Source: Aminobacter anthyllidis (GTDB lineage Bacteria > Pseudomonadota > Alphaproteobacteria > Rhizobiales > Rhizobiaceae). Taken from it: 64,000 nucleotides of DNA. A program made the position numbers and the translations under genes. The first letter of the stretch is position 1. Every line of letters begins with the position of its first letter. Below the pieces are notes generated by a model. That model saw only the letters and a program-made list of their open reading frames with translations. It was not told the DNA's origin and did not search any database. Where the stretch lies: positions 62,001 through 126,000 of the forward strand of contig NZ_JAFLWW010000010.1 of NCBI RefSeq assembly GCF_018555685.1, in the 5' to 3' direction. This document shows positions 46,351-56,591 of the stretch, piece after piece.

Positions 46351-47424
46351 ATGGCCGGACAAAGACCGATGCTCATTCTCGTCCACGAGCCGGAGCGCGC
46401 CTGTTCCGAGCGATTGCTCGCCGATGGCTTCTCGCGCCAGGCGGCGATGGAGATCTCGTCCTACCTGGCGCAGTCGACCGATCTGGCGCCGGAGTTTGGT
46501 GCGCTCGCCGAGGCCTGCGCGCAACGCGGTTTCGACTTTCGCGCCGTCGAGCTGGACGATGCGGCAACGGTGCTGGCATCCGCGGACCGTCGCACCAGCC
46601 TGGTGTGGACGCTGACCGACGGCATCGCCTATTTCCGCGGTGGTGCTGCACCAGCACTTGCCCGGCTCAACGGGTTGGCGACCATCGGCGCCGACGACTC
46701 GCTGTTTGCGCTGTGCCAGGACAAGTTCCGTGCAGGCGCCGTGCTTTCAGCACTCGGCATGCCGGTGCCGGCCGCAGGCCTGGCTCGCGGCGGCGAATGG
46801 CTGGTCGAGCCGCCGGCGTCTTCGTCGGGCTATTTCGTCAAGCCGAACCGGCTCGGCGCCAAGATCGGCATCTGGGCGGATTCGCGCATCGGTAAATCAG
46901 GCGATGCGCTGGCGCTCGGGCGCAGGGTGTTCGATGCCTATCGCGACGACGTCATCGTCCAGCCCTATGTCGCCGGCCGCAATGTGCGGGCGAGCTTCCT
47001 GGCAATGGACCCCGATGCCGGACCTGAGGCGCTCGGCATCGTCTTTGTCGATTCAGGCGGCGATTTCCAGACCATGGCCGACAGCATGGCGCTCTACGGC
47101 GACACCGGTACCGCTGCCAGGGAAGCGGGGAAGTACAGCGAGCCGGAACTGGTTCAGGTGGCATCGGTCCAGCCGCAGGCCGCCGAAAAGATCAAGCAGG
47201 TCGCGGCGAAGCTGATGGTCGGGCTCGGCCTGCGCGACGTCTTTTCGCTCGACTTCCGCGTCGAGGCCGATGACAGCGTGCACCTCATCGAGTTCGAGGT
47301 CTGCCCGGGCCTGCCGTGTTTCGATTTCCGCGCCTATTGCCGCGCCGAATGGCAGCTCAGCCTCGTCGAGGCGATGGCCGAGACGGCGGCGCGCCGGCTG
47401 TCGAGACAGGCCCTGACGGCTTAG
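46351..47424 (+). CDS. ATP-grasp domain protein of unknown substrate
   Basis: 357-residue protein of the D-Ala-D-Ala ligase-type ATP-grasp fold: [25 protein letters not shown] (the lid helix region, near 120), [16 protein letters not shown] (ATP-binding lysine), [18 protein letters not shown] and the metal-binding end [21 protein letters not shown], where Glu-Val-Cys-Pro-Gly replaces the usual ENxNPxPG. It would ligate a carboxylate to an amine, but no partner pathway gene is beside it. It shares a direction, not an operon, with the galactose genes. Confidence 0.8.
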   Translation: MAGQRPMLILVHEPERACSERLLADGFSRQAAMEISSYLAQSTDLAPEFGALAEACAQRGFDFRAVELDDAATVLASADRRTSLVWTLTDGIAYFRGGAAPALARLNGLATIGADDSLFALCQDKFRAGAVLSALGMPVPAAGLARGGEWLVEPPASSSGYFVKPNRLGAKIGIWADSRIGKSGDALALGRRVFDAYRDDVIVQPYVAGRNVRASFLAMDPDAGPEALGIVFVDSGGDFQTMADSMALYGDTGTAAREAGKYSEPELVQVASVQPQAAEKIKQVAAKLMVGLGLRDVFSLDFRVEADDSVHLIEFEVCPGLPCFDFRAYCRAEWQLSLVEAMAETAARRLSRQALTA

Positions 47425-47780
47425 CCCTGGCGTTCCATGCACACGGACGTATGTCCGGACTTGATGAAGCCGATCTGCTGGGCGGCACCCTTGGACAGGT
47501 CGAGCACGCGGCCCTTGATGAACGGGCCGCGGTCGTTGATGCGCACGATCACGCTCTTGCCGTTCTTCTGGTTGGTGACCCGGAGTTTGGTGCCGAAGGG
47601 AAGCGAGCGGTGCGCTGCGGTCATGGCCGATGGATTCATGCGTTCGCCCGAAGCGGTCTTCGAGGTCAGCGCGTACCAGGATGCGCCGCCGCATTGGGCC
47701 GAGGCGGTTCCGGTGAAGGCAATCATCATGCTGGCGGCGAGGGTGGCCGCTACGATCGCGGGCTTGGCGCTGGTCTTCAT
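47421..47780 (-). CDS. RlpA-like double-psi beta-barrel protein
   Basis: 119-residue secreted protein: signal peptide at about 1-28 ([20 protein letters not shown]), then an RlpA/DPBB domain with [47 protein letters not shown] and [15 protein letters not shown]. RlpA of Pseudomonas is a lytic transglycosylase of naked glycan; small rhizobial forms lack the SPOR domain. ATG 47780 gives the signal peptide directly; a GTG at 47807 is possible. Its stop overlaps the ATP-grasp stop by 4 bases. Confidence 0.88.
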   Translation of the reverse strand: MKTSAKPAIVAATLAASMMIAFTGTASAQCGGASWYALTSKTASGERMNPSAMTAAHRSLPFGTKLRVTNQKNGKSVIVRINDRGPFIKGRVLDLSKGAAQQIGFIKSGHTSVCMERQG

Positions 47781-48088
47781 CTTCTGGTTAATGCTCCGTT
47801 GATGCACACACGGAGCGGTTTCAACCTAAATGTGGCAGCGAATGGGGCAAGCTTCGGGCAGTTCCGTGGCGAGCGCACACGTTTGGAGTCTCAAGGTAAC
47901 AGTTTGTCAGGCCTGTCCGGGCCGCAAAGAAGGAATATCTTCATATTTGCGGAGCGGGCACCGAGATCATTGGCAAATCGCCGGAATCGATGCTGTCGAA
48001 AGAGAGCTTGAGAGTACTTTCAGGAAAAAAGAAATATCAAGAAGCAGGCGAACGTTGTGAAGATAATCGAAAAGGAGGTGTTGTCGAG
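47781..48088. other. Intergenic gap upstream of a small membrane protein
   Basis: 308 bases, AT-richer than the flanks near 48000-48070 and rich in A runs. It must hold the promoters of the divergent RlpA-like and small membrane genes. I saw no EcfG-type (GGAAC...CGTT) site, repeat or small gene. Confidence 0.45.
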
Positions 48089-48268
48089 ATGAAGTTATTG
48101 GCAAACATCGTGGCGGCGCTCGCGGTCGTCGTCGGCGCCGTCTGGATCCTGCAAGGTGCTGGGCTGCTCGGCGGCAGCTTCATGACCGGGCGCACGGAGT
48201 GGTTCTGGATCGGAATCGTGATCGCATTGGCTGGTTGTGCCGCGTTGTTGTGGCTGAGGTGGAGGTGA
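48089..48268 (+). CDS. Small two-helix membrane protein
   Basis: 59-residue hydrophobic protein beginning MKLLANIVAALAVVVGAVWI, with two helices (about 3-22 and 36-56) joined by a short GGSFMTGRTEWFW turn and ending LLWLRWR. It is preceded by a textbook Shine-Dalgarno, AAAGGAGGTG, 8 bases before the ATG, which strongly supports the start. Similar short proteins are common in rhizobia but have no known function. Confidence 0.8.
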   Translation: MKLLANIVAALAVVVGAVWILQGAGLLGGSFMTGRTEWFWIGIVIALAGCAALLWLRWR

Positions 48269-48510
48269 CGGCGACAAGCGCCGGCTCCCATGCCCGTGTG
48301 CCCTGAAATGGCGCGCCTGCGTGGCAGCCCCGGACTGGCTGAGATGTAGGCCGCTGCTGGCCACACGCTCCTGTGCATTGAACTTATTGCATTTTTTTGC
48401 GATAATGGCGGCAGTGCGAGAACGCCCGACTGAGGAGTTCGACTGGCACGCAAATAGTCCTCACGGGCGCTCGAGCTTAACTCGAACGTAGACTAAGAGG
48501 ATTTTTCATC

Positions 48511-48885
48511 ATGGCAACGCTTAACGTAATGGAGCCCCTGGGGCTCACCACGCATCGGCGCTGGGAGGACATCGTGTCGATGATCCTCGGCGCAGCAATC
48601 ATCGTGTCTCCGATGTGGTTCGGTGTAACCGACATGCCGACAATGATGGCGGTTACCGCGCTCGTTGGCGCCGCGATCGTCGTGCTATCCGGACTTGAGC
48701 AGATCTTCCTGCGGCGCTGGGAGGAAATCCTGCTGCTGTTCGGTGGCGTCTGGATGGTCGTGCAGCCGTTCGTCTTCGAATATGGCGGCGCGCTGCGCAA
48801 CTGGCACATCGGCCTCGGCATCGCCGTTGCCGTGCTGGCAGCCCTCGAACTCTGGCAGGACCGCAACCGCAGCCTTGAGGCATAG
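48511..48885 (+). CDS. SPW-repeat membrane protein
   Basis: 124-residue inner-membrane protein with four hydrophobic helices arranged as two SPW repeats: RWEDIVSMILGAAIIVSPMW (about 17-36) and RWEEILLLFGGVWMVVQPF (about 69-87). The second repeat has QPF in place of SPW. AAGAGGATT precedes the ATG. Function is unknown; members are often stress-regulated. Confidence 0.88.
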   Translation: MATLNVMEPLGLTTHRRWEDIVSMILGAAIIVSPMWFGVTDMPTMMAVTALVGAAIVVLSGLEQIFLRRWEEILLLFGGVWMVVQPFVFEYGGALRNWHIGLGIAVAVLAALELWQDRNRSLEA

Positions 48886-48985
48886 CAGCCACGAGACATA
48901 GGAGAGGGGGATTTTTTCAGGACTGTTGTAGGCTCGGACCGACACCAGCTTTGTGATCAGCCGGACACGCCCGCCGGAGGCCGAT

Positions 48986-50629
48986 CTATACGCGGCGACG
49001 CAAGACGGCATCCTGCGCATGGTAGCGTCCGGAACCCAGCATTTCCCCCAATTGCCGCGGCGAAGCCGTCACGAGCCCGCCGCCCGGCTCCATATCGAGC
49101 AGCGATATGTCGAAGTGGCCAGTCAGCCAGACGAGGTCGACCGGTGGGACGTGCAGGATCTCAACCAGGGCCGCGAAGTCGCCGAGGCTTGGCAGCATGC
49201 CGAGCGCGCCACGCAGTACGGCCGCCTCGTGGCCTTCAACGTCCACTTTCGCCAGAACGCGCATTGTCGAAGGATCGGCGTCGAAGTCGCGGAGGAGGAC
49301 ATCCAGCGTGGTTGTTCGCACTGGCAGGGTCTTGCTGTGGCCCGGTTTGAGGCGGACCGTGCCCGACCATTGTGGATCGACATGAAGCGCGGCTTCACCC
49401 GACTTGTCGGACAGCGCAGCGTCGACAACAGTCGCGGACAGTCCTGACTCGCGCAAAGTGCGTTCGAGATAGGGACGTATGGCCGGATTGGGCTCGACCG
49501 CGACGATGCTTGCTCCAGAAGGCAGGCCACCATTGACGAGCATCTCGCCATAGTTGGCGCCGACATCGATGACATGTGTCCAGGGCCGTTCCTGCAACAG
49601 CAGGTGCCAGGCAGCCAGGGTAGGCGGATTGAAGTTGCCGCCAGACTTGATCAAGTGCTGGCCGCGGCGGTCCAGAGGATCGACATGTATCCACGCGCCG
49701 CTCGGGACACGGACACGATCCGGCAGCGTGGCAACTTCCGGCTTTCGCCCGACAGCCAGCCGGCTGGGCAAGCGGAGTATCTTCTTGCCCAGCCGCCGCA
49801 AGCGGTTCTGGGGGCGGCGCGCTTCGGCTTTCGCGTTAAGCCTTGCGATCTCCGCGCGAAAAGCATGCTCCTGGGTGTTCCATTCGGCCTCCTTCTGCTC
49901 CATGTGCCGCACGCGGGCAGCCACAGGCATCAGGCTGACCGCGGGATTGCGGGGGCCCAGATGGCGATCCCGCGCCACCGTATGTGGCCAGAGATGCAGG
50001 TCGGACTCCCTGTTGTCCATGGCCCATGCCGTCGGGCGGAAATTGGCGAACCGAAACGCCATGTTCATCGAAAGCTGGTCCCGGCGCGAGTAGCGCATGA
50101 CGTGCGAAGCCCAGGCCTCCAGCATCGCACGCACGCGCGCCGAGTGATGGTCTCTGACTAGGATGCCTGTCCACCACGGGCGCTCTTCCAGCACTTCGGG
50201 ACAGCTCAGCGTGTAGTGGTTGAGCTGCTCGAAAATGCGGGTGGGATCGTCAAGACCCTGTCTCGCCACTTCCAGGAACTCATCCAGTACCGTCTCCCTG
50301 AAAGAGTGAGATGGGACGAGGAAGCCGACCTCGGGCTCGAACAGCTCCAGCAACCGTTCAGGCGGCTCCTTCAGGATCACCGAATTGTCGATGTAGACGG
50401 AGCAGTCGTAACCCGGCAGGTGGAGATACGGGCGGATCTTCAGGTCGCGCTGGCTGCGTATCGGGTCCTGCGGAAACAATGGCTCGACCACGCGGCAGTT
50501 CCAACTCTCGCTTCGCAGCGTGGGATCGTCGGTCAGGCAGATGAAGGGCAGGTTGGAACGGGAGGCGGCCGGCTGTTCGTTGAGGTCTTCGTAGCCCCCA
50601 AGCAGCACGGTGTAGACGCAACATTTCAT
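48986..50629 (-). CDS. Glycosyltransferase-like (DUF616) plus FkbM methyltransferase fusion
   Basis: 547-residue two-domain protein. Residues 1-230 fit the TOD1/MUCI70 glycosyltransferase-like family (former DUF616): CVYTVLLGGYEDLNEQP, FICLTDDP, RDLKIRPYLHLPGYDCSVYI then DNS. A basic, probably helical linker (about 240-300) leads to an FkbM-type SAM methyltransferase (about 320-520) with THVIDVGANYGEM, IVAVEPNP, and VLAKVDVEGHEAAVLRGA. Such fusions usually act on surface polysaccharide. ATG 50629 is preferred to 50671 because it starts the domain. No sugar-biosynthesis genes are adjacent. Confidence 0.85.
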   Translation of the reverse strand: MKCCVYTVLLGGYEDLNEQPAASRSNLPFICLTDDPTLRSESWNCRVVEPLFPQDPIRSQRDLKIRPYLHLPGYDCSVYIDNSVILKEPPERLLELFEPEVGFLVPSHSFRETVLDEFLEVARQGLDDPTRIFEQLNHYTLSCPEVLEERPWWTGILVRDHHSARVRAMLEAWASHVMRYSRRDQLSMNMAFRFANFRPTAWAMDNRESDLHLWPHTVARDRHLGPRNPAVSLMPVAARVRHMEQKEAEWNTQEHAFRAEIARLNAKAEARRPQNRLRRLGKKILRLPSRLAVGRKPEVATLPDRVRVPSGAWIHVDPLDRRGQHLIKSGGNFNPPTLAAWHLLLQERPWTHVIDVGANYGEMLVNGGLPSGASIVAVEPNPAIRPYLERTLRESGLSATVVDAALSDKSGEAALHVDPQWSGTVRLKPGHSKTLPVRTTTLDVLLRDFDADPSTMRVLAKVDVEGHEAAVLRGALGMLPSLGDFAALVEILHVPPVDLVWLTGHFDISLLDMEPGGGLVTASPRQLGEMLGSGRYHAQDAVLRRRV

Positions 50630-50796
50630 TCCGTACGCCTCAACTGTTTCAAGCGGGCATCTGCGGCCCATGTCCTTTCGGCCGCCTGTCCATTGACCTG
50701 GAATGGCTGAACCCCGCGTTTCAGTCTGCGGGCAGTTCGGGCAACTCGCAAGGTGTCCGCGTAAGGCTGCGGAGTGTGAAACATCGCCGCAAAGAA

Positions 50797-50820
50797 AAAG
50801 GGCGCCTTGTGGCGCTCTTT
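50797..50820 (-). terminator. Intrinsic terminator downstream of the barrel-protein gene
   Basis: AAAGGGCGCC, loop TTGT, GGCGCTCTTT, with an A run to the left, which is the T run for the minus strand. It lies 23 bases past the stop of the outer-membrane barrel-like gene. Confidence 0.85.
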
Positions 50821-50842
50821 TACATTCAACTGCGCCGAGCCA

Positions 50843-51754
50843 CTACTCGACTTCGTTGGCGTTGAAGGCGACCCATTTGCCGAAGGACGGCAAATCAAGG
50901 GAGCCAGGTGCACGGTCGGCTTCGCGCAGGGTCGCGCCGGAGCGGAATTTCAGTCCGACCATCAAGGTATGGAAGTTCTCGCCGTAGCGGTATTGGTCGC
51001 TATCAAGCGCATGGTAGGAAATCTGGGTGAATTCATAGCGGGCGAACAAAGAGACCGGCCAGGTTTCCGGGCGGATTTCGCTCTCCACGTTGAAGTCGAA
51101 GATCCGGTTGGGAAGATCGTCCGTCCACTTCTTGCCGCCGGCATAGGCGCCGTCCAGCTTCACCGACCAGTTGTCGTTGAGGAAGTAGTTGATGCCAAGC
51201 CGGGCGAATGGCGCCTCGCGCGTGCCTTCGTCGTACCTGTCGTATGAATCGAGGTAACCCGCCTGGGCGAATACCGAGCCCCAGCCGGTCAGCAGCTTGC
51301 CTTCGGCGCCGGCGAACCAGTAGTTCATCTCGCGGTTGGAATCGCCGCGGTCGTCGTGAATGCCAAGGCCGCCCAGGGCACCGACGAGAAAGCTGTCCGT
51401 GCGATGGTAGAGGTGGACGGCGCCGTGGCCATAAGCGTTGGTCCTGTCGCCGTCGGCGACGTCGGGCCGGCCTAGCGCCGCCGCCTGCAGGTCGCCCTGG
51501 ATGCCCCAATTGGCGGCAAAATCGTAGCCCAGCGTTCCATCAAACATCACGGTTGGGCGGGTGTCGGCAACTTTCACGCCGCCAGATGATTCTATCCCCA
51601 GTCCACCAAGCGTGTTGTGGACGCCGGCGAAGGCGAGGCCGATGCGATAGCCGATGGCCTGCTGGTCGGAAGACTGTTCGCCGGAGATTGCCGCGGACGA
51701 CATGCAAAGGAGAGCCATGGCGCTGGCTGCGCCAAGATAATTTAGAGATTTCAT
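50843..51754 (-). CDS. Outer-membrane beta-barrel-like protein
   Basis: 303-residue secreted protein: signal peptide at about 1-24 (MKSLNYLGAASAMALLCMSS), then repeating amphipathic strands rich in Tyr, Trp and Gly (for example TLGYDFAANWGIQGDLQAAA, GSVFAQAGYLDSYDRY, RLGINYFLNDNWSVKLDGAY and FARYEFTQISYHALDSDQY), as expected for a small outer-membrane barrel. It does not end in the usual aromatic C-terminal residue, so the barrel call is not certain. No known porin motif was recognised. Confidence 0.7.
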   Translation of the reverse strand: MKSLNYLGAASAMALLCMSSAAISGEQSSDQQAIGYRIGLAFAGVHNTLGGLGIESSGGVKVADTRPTVMFDGTLGYDFAANWGIQGDLQAAALGRPDVADGDRTNAYGHGAVHLYHRTDSFLVGALGGLGIHDDRGDSNREMNYWFAGAEGKLLTGWGSVFAQAGYLDSYDRYDEGTREAPFARLGINYFLNDNWSVKLDGAYAGGKKWTDDLPNRIFDFNVESEIRPETWPVSLFARYEFTQISYHALDSDQYRYGENFHTLMVGLKFRSGATLREADRAPGSLDLPSFGKWVAFNANEVE

Positions 51755-52067
51755 GATGCCAACCCGGCCTGCAATTTCAAATATTATGGTTCAAGTAATT
51801 TTCAACTGAGTAATTGACGAAGAGACTATAGCAATAGGTCAGCGCGTGGACTCGCGACAATTTACGAAGTTCTTTAGGTGTGTGGCATATTTATCGCAAC
51901 TTGTTTACGACACTGCAATGCACGTAAAATGACAATTCCTGGGATTGATACAACCATCAGATGTGGTTCGAGCGCGCGTCATGCGGTCCGACATTCGATT
52001 TGTCGCATTGCCCCTCCTTTCACTGGGCTCCCGTTGAAGAGCCTCCGCGCCTGCGGGGCAAGCGGGC
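51755..52067. other. AT-richer intergenic region upstream of the barrel protein
   Basis: 313 bases with several T/A-rich stretches (for example near 51776-51815) that presumably carry the promoter of the leftward barrel-protein gene. No small gene or repeat is seen. Confidence 0.5.
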
Positions 52068-52559
52068 TTAGCGCCAGCCTATATAGGTGGTGAACTCGGC
52101 CATCAGCGTGTCGAAGCGCTCGAGGTTCTGCGAAAGGTTGGCGGCCGAAACGCCGCCGCCGCAATCGATCAGGTAGTCGAAATAGGTGTTTTCCTTGTCG
52201 TTGGAGGCGCGGCCGGCGACCTTCTTGTTGTTCCATTCGAGCGCCTTGTCCTGCATCGCCTTGTCGGTCTTGAAGCTGCTCTGAAACTGCACGCGCCGGC
52301 ACTTCTGCGGCTCGGCGCCCTCGCAATTGTAGAGATAGACCCAGAAGTTCATGCCGGAGGCCTTGGAATCGATGACCGGCAGATTTTCGCTGTCGACGCC
52401 CACCTTGGCCTGATACCCGGCCTTGATCATGATGTCGCCGAACTCCGCGACGGTTACGCCTTCGACGACGGCCGGCGTGGCCTGAGGCTTGTCTTCCGCC
52501 CTGGCTGCCGTGCCGGCAGCGAGGGCCAGTGCAGCGGCAAGAAGGGCAAAGCGCAGCAT
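52068..52559 (-). CDS. Secreted YbjN-like protein
   Basis: 163-residue protein with a signal peptide (about 1-21, LRFALLAAALALAAGTAARA) and a YbjN-type domain: VTVAEFGDIMIKAGYQAKVG, SKASGMNFWVYLYNCEG, KCRRVQFQSSF and WNNKKVAGRASNDKENTYFD. It is probably periplasmic and of unknown role; YbjN in E. coli affects stress and motility genes. ATG 52559 follows GAGGAG and is better than the TTG at 52577. Confidence 0.82.
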   Translation of the reverse strand: MLRFALLAAALALAAGTAARAEDKPQATPAVVEGVTVAEFGDIMIKAGYQAKVGVDSENLPVIDSKASGMNFWVYLYNCEGAEPQKCRRVQFQSSFKTDKAMQDKALEWNNKKVAGRASNDKENTYFDYLIDCGGGVSAANLSQNLERFDTLMAEFTTYIGWR

Positions 52560-52790
52560 CGGCGTGCTCCTCAACAAGGTTGTGCATTAATATTAGCGCA
52601 ACCTGATATTAGCATCGAGCATGGGCCAGCGGGAAGCTGACCATTTGGGCGATGACCGAGGGTGCAGGCGGCGGCGATGGTGAGGGTCGGGCGGCTGACG
52701 CTTGTGGCGCCAACCTCGGGCGGATGCCGGTTCAGACCGCGACGCCAGGCCGCTGGCGGCGGCGCCGGACAATGCGCAAATCAAGGCAAT

Positions 52791-52818
52791 AAAAAAGCCC
52801 GGCGAACCGGGCTTTTTT
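52791..52818 (-). terminator. Intrinsic terminator after tRNA-Leu
   Basis: AAAAAAGCCCGG, loop CGAA, CCGGGCTTTTTT: a symmetric hairpin with A and T runs on both sides, 41 bases past the tRNA 3' end on the minus strand. Confidence 0.9.
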
Positions 52819-52858
52819 GAATGCTTCGCGACAGTTGAAACTGTCCGAAGCAGGAAAC

Positions 52859-52943
52859 TGGTGCCCAGAAGAGGACTCGAACCTCCACGCCTCGCGGCAC
52901 ACGGACCTGAACCGTGCGCGTCTACCAATTCCGCCATCTGGGC
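52859..52943 (-). tRNA. tRNA-Leu, anticodon CAG
   Basis: 85 bases including the encoded CCA. The acceptor stem GCCCAGA pairs with TCTGGGC; the D arm is GCGGAATTGGTAGACGCG; the anticodon stem-loop CACGG-TTCAGGT-CCGTG reads CAG; a long variable arm typical of class II tRNAs follows, then the T arm GGAGGTTCGAGTCCTC. It decodes CUG leucine codons. Confidence 0.96.
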
Positions 52944-53172
52944 TGGTGGCGGTGATGTAAGCGGGCGAAGCGACTGTGTCAACGCGCTTTTTCAGCTTTT
53001 GCCGACGAATGCTGCGGCTGGCCGCAAATGTCGCAATCAGGCACAAAGCCTGACGTAGGGGCCGACAGGGCTTTCGAAGCCGGCGAAGGGTGGAAGCCGC
53101 GCATGCACGGCTCCCAAACGTATCTGGAATGCTCCAGCATCCCTTTGCGCGTCCAGCTGGACGCGCGGTGGC

Positions 53173-53790
53173 TCAGGCCAGCACGTCCTTGGAAGCGACG
53201 GTCGAATCGGCGTTGAGCTTGTAGACGATCGGAACGCCCGTTCCGAGTTCGAGCTTGACGATGTCTGGGCCCGAAATGCCTTCGAGCGCCATGATCAGCG
53301 CGCGCAGCGAATTGCCGTGCGCCGCCACCAGCACGGTGCCGCCGGAGAGCACGTGCGGCTGCATGTCGTGCATGTAGTAGGGCCAGACGCGCGCGCCGGT
53401 ATCCTTCAGGCTTTCGCCGCCGGGCGGCGGGGTGTCGTAGGAACGGCGCCAGATGTGGACTTGCTCCTCGCCCCACTTGGCGCGGGCGTCGTCCTTGTTG
53501 AGGCCGTTGAGGTCGCCATAGTCACGCTCGTTGAGGGCCGCATTGCGAATGGTCTCGAGATCGCTCTGGCCGAGCGCGTCGAGGATGTGTTGGCAGGTCG
53601 TCTGCGCGCGCGACAGCGCCGAGGTGAAGGCGATGTCGAACTTCAGGCCGCGCGCCTTGAGCTTCTCGCCGGCGGACTTGGCCTCGGCATGGCCCTGCTC
53701 GGTCAGGCCGGGGTCGCGCCAGCCGGTGAACAGGTTCTTGAGGTTCCATTCGCTCTGGCCGTGACGGACGAGCACGAGAGTACCGGACAT
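53173..53790 (-). CDS. gpmA: 2,3-bisphosphoglycerate-dependent phosphoglycerate mutase
   Basis: Interconverts 3- and 2-phosphoglycerate in glycolysis. The 205-residue protein has the phosphohistidine motif [10 protein letters not shown] (His10), the acid in [13 protein letters not shown], and the second histidine in [12 protein letters not shown]. The length is that of the shorter alphaproteobacterial GpmA. dapB lies 45 bases upstream on the same strand, the usual rhizobial order. Confidence 0.95.
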   Translation of the reverse strand: MSGTLVLVRHGQSEWNLKNLFTGWRDPGLTEQGHAEAKSAGEKLKARGLKFDIAFTSALSRAQTTCQHILDALGQSDLETIRNAALNERDYGDLNGLNKDDARAKWGEEQVHIWRRSYDTPPPGGESLKDTGARVWPYYMHDMQPHVLSGGTVLVAAHGNSLRALIMALEGISGPDIVKLELGTGVPIVYKLNADSTVASKDVLA

Positions 53791-53835
53791 TTTTGCTCCC
53801 TTGGGTGAGGACTAGTTGGCAGGATTGGTTTGGTT

Positions 53836-54645
53836 CTAAAGCCCGAGCACGTCGCGCATCGAATAGAGGCCGGGCTTGCGGCCATGCGCCCACAAGGCTG
53901 CCTTGACGGCACCTCTGGCGAAGATCGTGCGATCCTCGGCCAGGTGCGACATGACGATGCGTTCGCCGGTGCCGGCGAGAATGACCGAATGCTCGCCGAC
54001 GACCGAGCCGCCGCGCAGCGCGGCAAAGCCGATGGTGCCCGTCTCGCGCACGCCGGTGTGGCCGTCGCGGACGCGCACGCTCTTCTCGGCCAGCGCGATC
54101 TTGCGGCCTTCGGCGGCGGCCTCGCCAAGCAGAAGTGCGGTGCCCGACGGCGCGTCGACCTTGTGGCGGTGGTGCATCTCGACGATCTCGATGTCGAAAT
54201 CGTCGGGACCGAGCGCCTGGGCGGCCTTTTCGACCAGCACCGACAGCAGGTTGACGCCGAGGCTCATATTGCCCGACTTGACGATGGTGGCGTGACGCGC
54301 GGCAGCGGCGATCCTGGCGTCGTCGTCAGGCGAACAGCCGGTCGTCCCGATGACATGGGCGATGCGGGCCTGGGCGGCATAGCCGGCGAACTCGACGGTT
54401 GCGGCCGGAACGGTGAAATCGAGCACGCCGTCGGCCTTGGCGAAGGCTGCCAGCGGGTCGTCGCTGATGGCGACATTGATGATGCCGATGCCGGCGAGTT
54501 CGCCCGCGTCCTTGCCGAGATGCGGCGAGCCGGAACGTTCGATGGCGCCGACGACGCGGACGCCTTCCATCGTGTGCACGGTGCGCAACAGCACCTGTCC
54601 CATCCGGCCGGCGGCGCCGACAACCACAAGACCCATCTCGCTCAT
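53836..54645 (-). CDS. dapB: 4-hydroxy-tetrahydrodipicolinate reductase
   Basis: NAD(P)H-dependent step of lysine and diaminopimelate synthesis. The 269-residue protein has the Rossmann loop [10 protein letters not shown] (7-16), [10 protein letters not shown], the catalytic His-Lys pair in [19 protein letters not shown], and the C-terminal [19 protein letters not shown]. Length and motifs are standard. Confidence 0.96.
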   Translation of the reverse strand: MSEMGLVVVGAAGRMGQVLLRTVHTMEGVRVVGAIERSGSPHLGKDAGELAGIGIINVAISDDPLAAFAKADGVLDFTVPAATVEFAGYAAQARIAHVIGTTGCSPDDDARIAAAARHATIVKSGNMSLGVNLLSVLVEKAAQALGPDDFDIEIVEMHHRHKVDAPSGTALLLGEAAAEGRKIALAEKSVRVRDGHTGVRETGTIGFAALRGGSVVGEHSVILAGTGERIVMSHLAEDRTIFARGAVKAALWAHGRKPGLYSMRDVLGL

Positions 54646-54677
54646 ATCAGGCTCCCTGAAGCGGCATGCGCTTGCCG

Positions 54678-56540
54678 CTACGCTACTATTGCAGTCTCGA
54701 CGGTATCGTCCACCAGTCCAAGTGCTGCCTCATCGTGCAGATTGTGGAAGCGGGCGTAGATGCTGTTCTGGTCGGCCATGAGGCCGGCATGCGTGCCTTG
54801 TTCCACTAGGCGTCCTTGCTCCAGCACCACGATATGGTCGGCATTGATGACCGTCGAGAGGCGATGGGCGATGACGATGGTGGTGCGGCCCTTGGTGGCG
54901 CCGGCAAGGGCTGCCTGAACCCGCGCCTCGGATTCGTTGTCGAGCGCCGATGTCGCCTCGTCGAGCAGAAGGATCGGCGCGTTGCGCACCAGCGCGCGGG
55001 CAATGGAGACACGCTGGCGCTGGCCGCCGGAAAGGGTCGAGCCGCTTTCGCCGACTGGGGTGTCGTAACCCTCGGGCTGGTCCAGAATGAAGTCGTCGGC
55101 GAAGGCTTGCCTGGCTGCCTCGCGGATATCCTCGTCGGTTGCGTCAGGACGGCCGTAGCGGATGTTGTCGGCGATGGTGCCTTCGAACAAATAGGGGTGC
55201 TGCGAGACATAGGCGATGGACTGGCGCAGCGAGCGCTTGGTGACTGTCGAGATGTCCTGGCCGTCGATGACGATGCGGCCGCCGTCGAGGTCGTAGAAGC
55301 GCTGCAAAAGTGCAATCAGCGTCGACTTGCCGGCGCCCGAAGCGCCGACGATGGCAGTGGTCTTGCCGCCGGCTGCGGTGAAGCTGAGCTCGCGCAGGAC
55401 CGGGATGTCGTCGCCATAGCCGAAGGAGACGTTGTCGAAGCGGATTTCGCCTTTGCCAACAGCGATCGCCCTGGCGTCCTCGCTGTCTTCCTGGCGCGGC
55501 GGCGTGTCGAGGATCTCGTAGAGCATGCGGGCGTTGACCAGCGCGGCCTCTAGCCCGACCTGGGTGCGGGCAAGGCGGCGCGCCGGATCATAGGCGAGGA
55601 TGAACGAGAAGATGAACGAGATGATGTTGCCGGGCGGCTGCATGTCGACGGCCGAGCGGTAGCCGGCGTAGCCGATGATGCCGGCAAAGATCGCGCCGCC
55701 GAGCATCTCGGTGATCGGCGAAAGGCGCTCCGACACCCGTGCGATCTTGTTCGACCGCGCCTCGACGTCGCCGATCAGCCCGTCCATGCGCCTGGCGAGC
55801 TGATCCTCCATGGTGAATGCCTTGACGATGGCCATGCCCTGGACGGTTTCCTGCATCGAGCCGAACAGGCGGGCGCCGACGAGGACGGCATCGCGGTTGA
55901 GGCGGCGCAGCCGGCGCATCAGGTAGTTGACGGCAAAGACCAGCGGCGGACCGATCAGCAGGACCAGCAGCGACAGCATTGGGTCCTGGTAGATCATGAC
56001 GCCAACGAGGACGATGAGCGAGACGGCATCGCGGGCGATCGAGGTGACCAGGATGTTGAGCAGGTCGCGCACGCCGGCGACATTCTGGTTGACCTGGGCG
56101 ATCAGCTGGGCCGAGCGCTGCGACGAGAAGAAGTCCATGCCGAGGCTCATCAGGTGGTCGAAGATGCGGCGCTGATAGCGGGCGATGAGATTGTTGCCGA
56201 CCTTGGCGAGGACGACCGCCTGGCCATAGGTGGACAGGCCACGAATGACGAAGGCAGCGAAGATCGACAGGCTGATCAGCAGGATCAGGTCGGCGCGCCG
56301 TTCGTAGAACACGAGGTTGACGACGTCGCGCATGACCCAGGCGAGAAAGCCCGTCGTGCCCGAGATGGTAAGCAGGAAAATCGCCGCGAAGGTGTAGTTC
56401 CAGACGTAGTCGCGGCCATTCTCGGCGACGATGCGCTTGATGACGCCCGCAATCTCGCTGCGCGGGGAATTGGGCGTCTGGTTCGGGTCGATGGTCAAAC
56501 AGGCAGTCCTGTCGCTACTTGCGAAAACTGCGCCTCTCAT
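54678..56540 (-). CDS. ABC transporter, fused permease and ATPase
   Basis: 620-residue half-transporter working as a homodimer or heterodimer in the inner membrane. Six helices fill residues ~50-330; the nucleotide-binding domain (about 370-605) has Walker [12 protein letters not shown], signature [10 protein letters not shown], Walker [12 protein letters not shown] and the H-loop IAHRLST. The organisation is that of MsbA-like lipid/drug exporters. The ATG at 56540 has no clear ribosome binding site; a TTG at 56498 (AGGA 9 bases upstream, giving [11 protein letters not shown]) is an equally good start. Substrate unknown. Confidence 0.9.
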   Translation of the reverse strand: MRGAVFASSDRTACLTIDPNQTPNSPRSEIAGVIKRIVAENGRDYVWNYTFAAIFLLTISGTTGFLAWVMRDVVNLVFYERRADLILLISLSIFAAFVIRGLSTYGQAVVLAKVGNNLIARYQRRIFDHLMSLGMDFFSSQRSAQLIAQVNQNVAGVRDLLNILVTSIARDAVSLIVLVGVMIYQDPMLSLLVLLIGPPLVFAVNYLMRRLRRLNRDAVLVGARLFGSMQETVQGMAIVKAFTMEDQLARRMDGLIGDVEARSNKIARVSERLSPITEMLGGAIFAGIIGYAGYRSAVDMQPPGNIISFIFSFILAYDPARRLARTQVGLEAALVNARMLYEILDTPPRQEDSEDARAIAVGKGEIRFDNVSFGYGDDIPVLRELSFTAAGGKTTAIVGASGAGKSTLIALLQRFYDLDGGRIVIDGQDISTVTKRSLRQSIAYVSQHPYLFEGTIADNIRYGRPDATDEDIREAARQAFADDFILDQPEGYDTPVGESGSTLSGGQRQRVSIARALVRNAPILLLDEATSALDNESEARVQAALAGATKGRTTIVIAHRLSTVINADHIVVLEQGRLVEQGTHAGLMADQNSIYARFHNLHDEAALGLVDDTVETAIVA

Positions 56541-56591
56541 AAAGCATGACGCCGCGAGGGGAAACCGCCATTTGCCGCAGTGCGGTAGTGG

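Noticed and set aside
52593-52982. 129-codon frame reading QMAELVDAHGSGP
   Set aside because: This is the usual mistranslation of a tRNA-Leu gene, which lies at 52859-52943.
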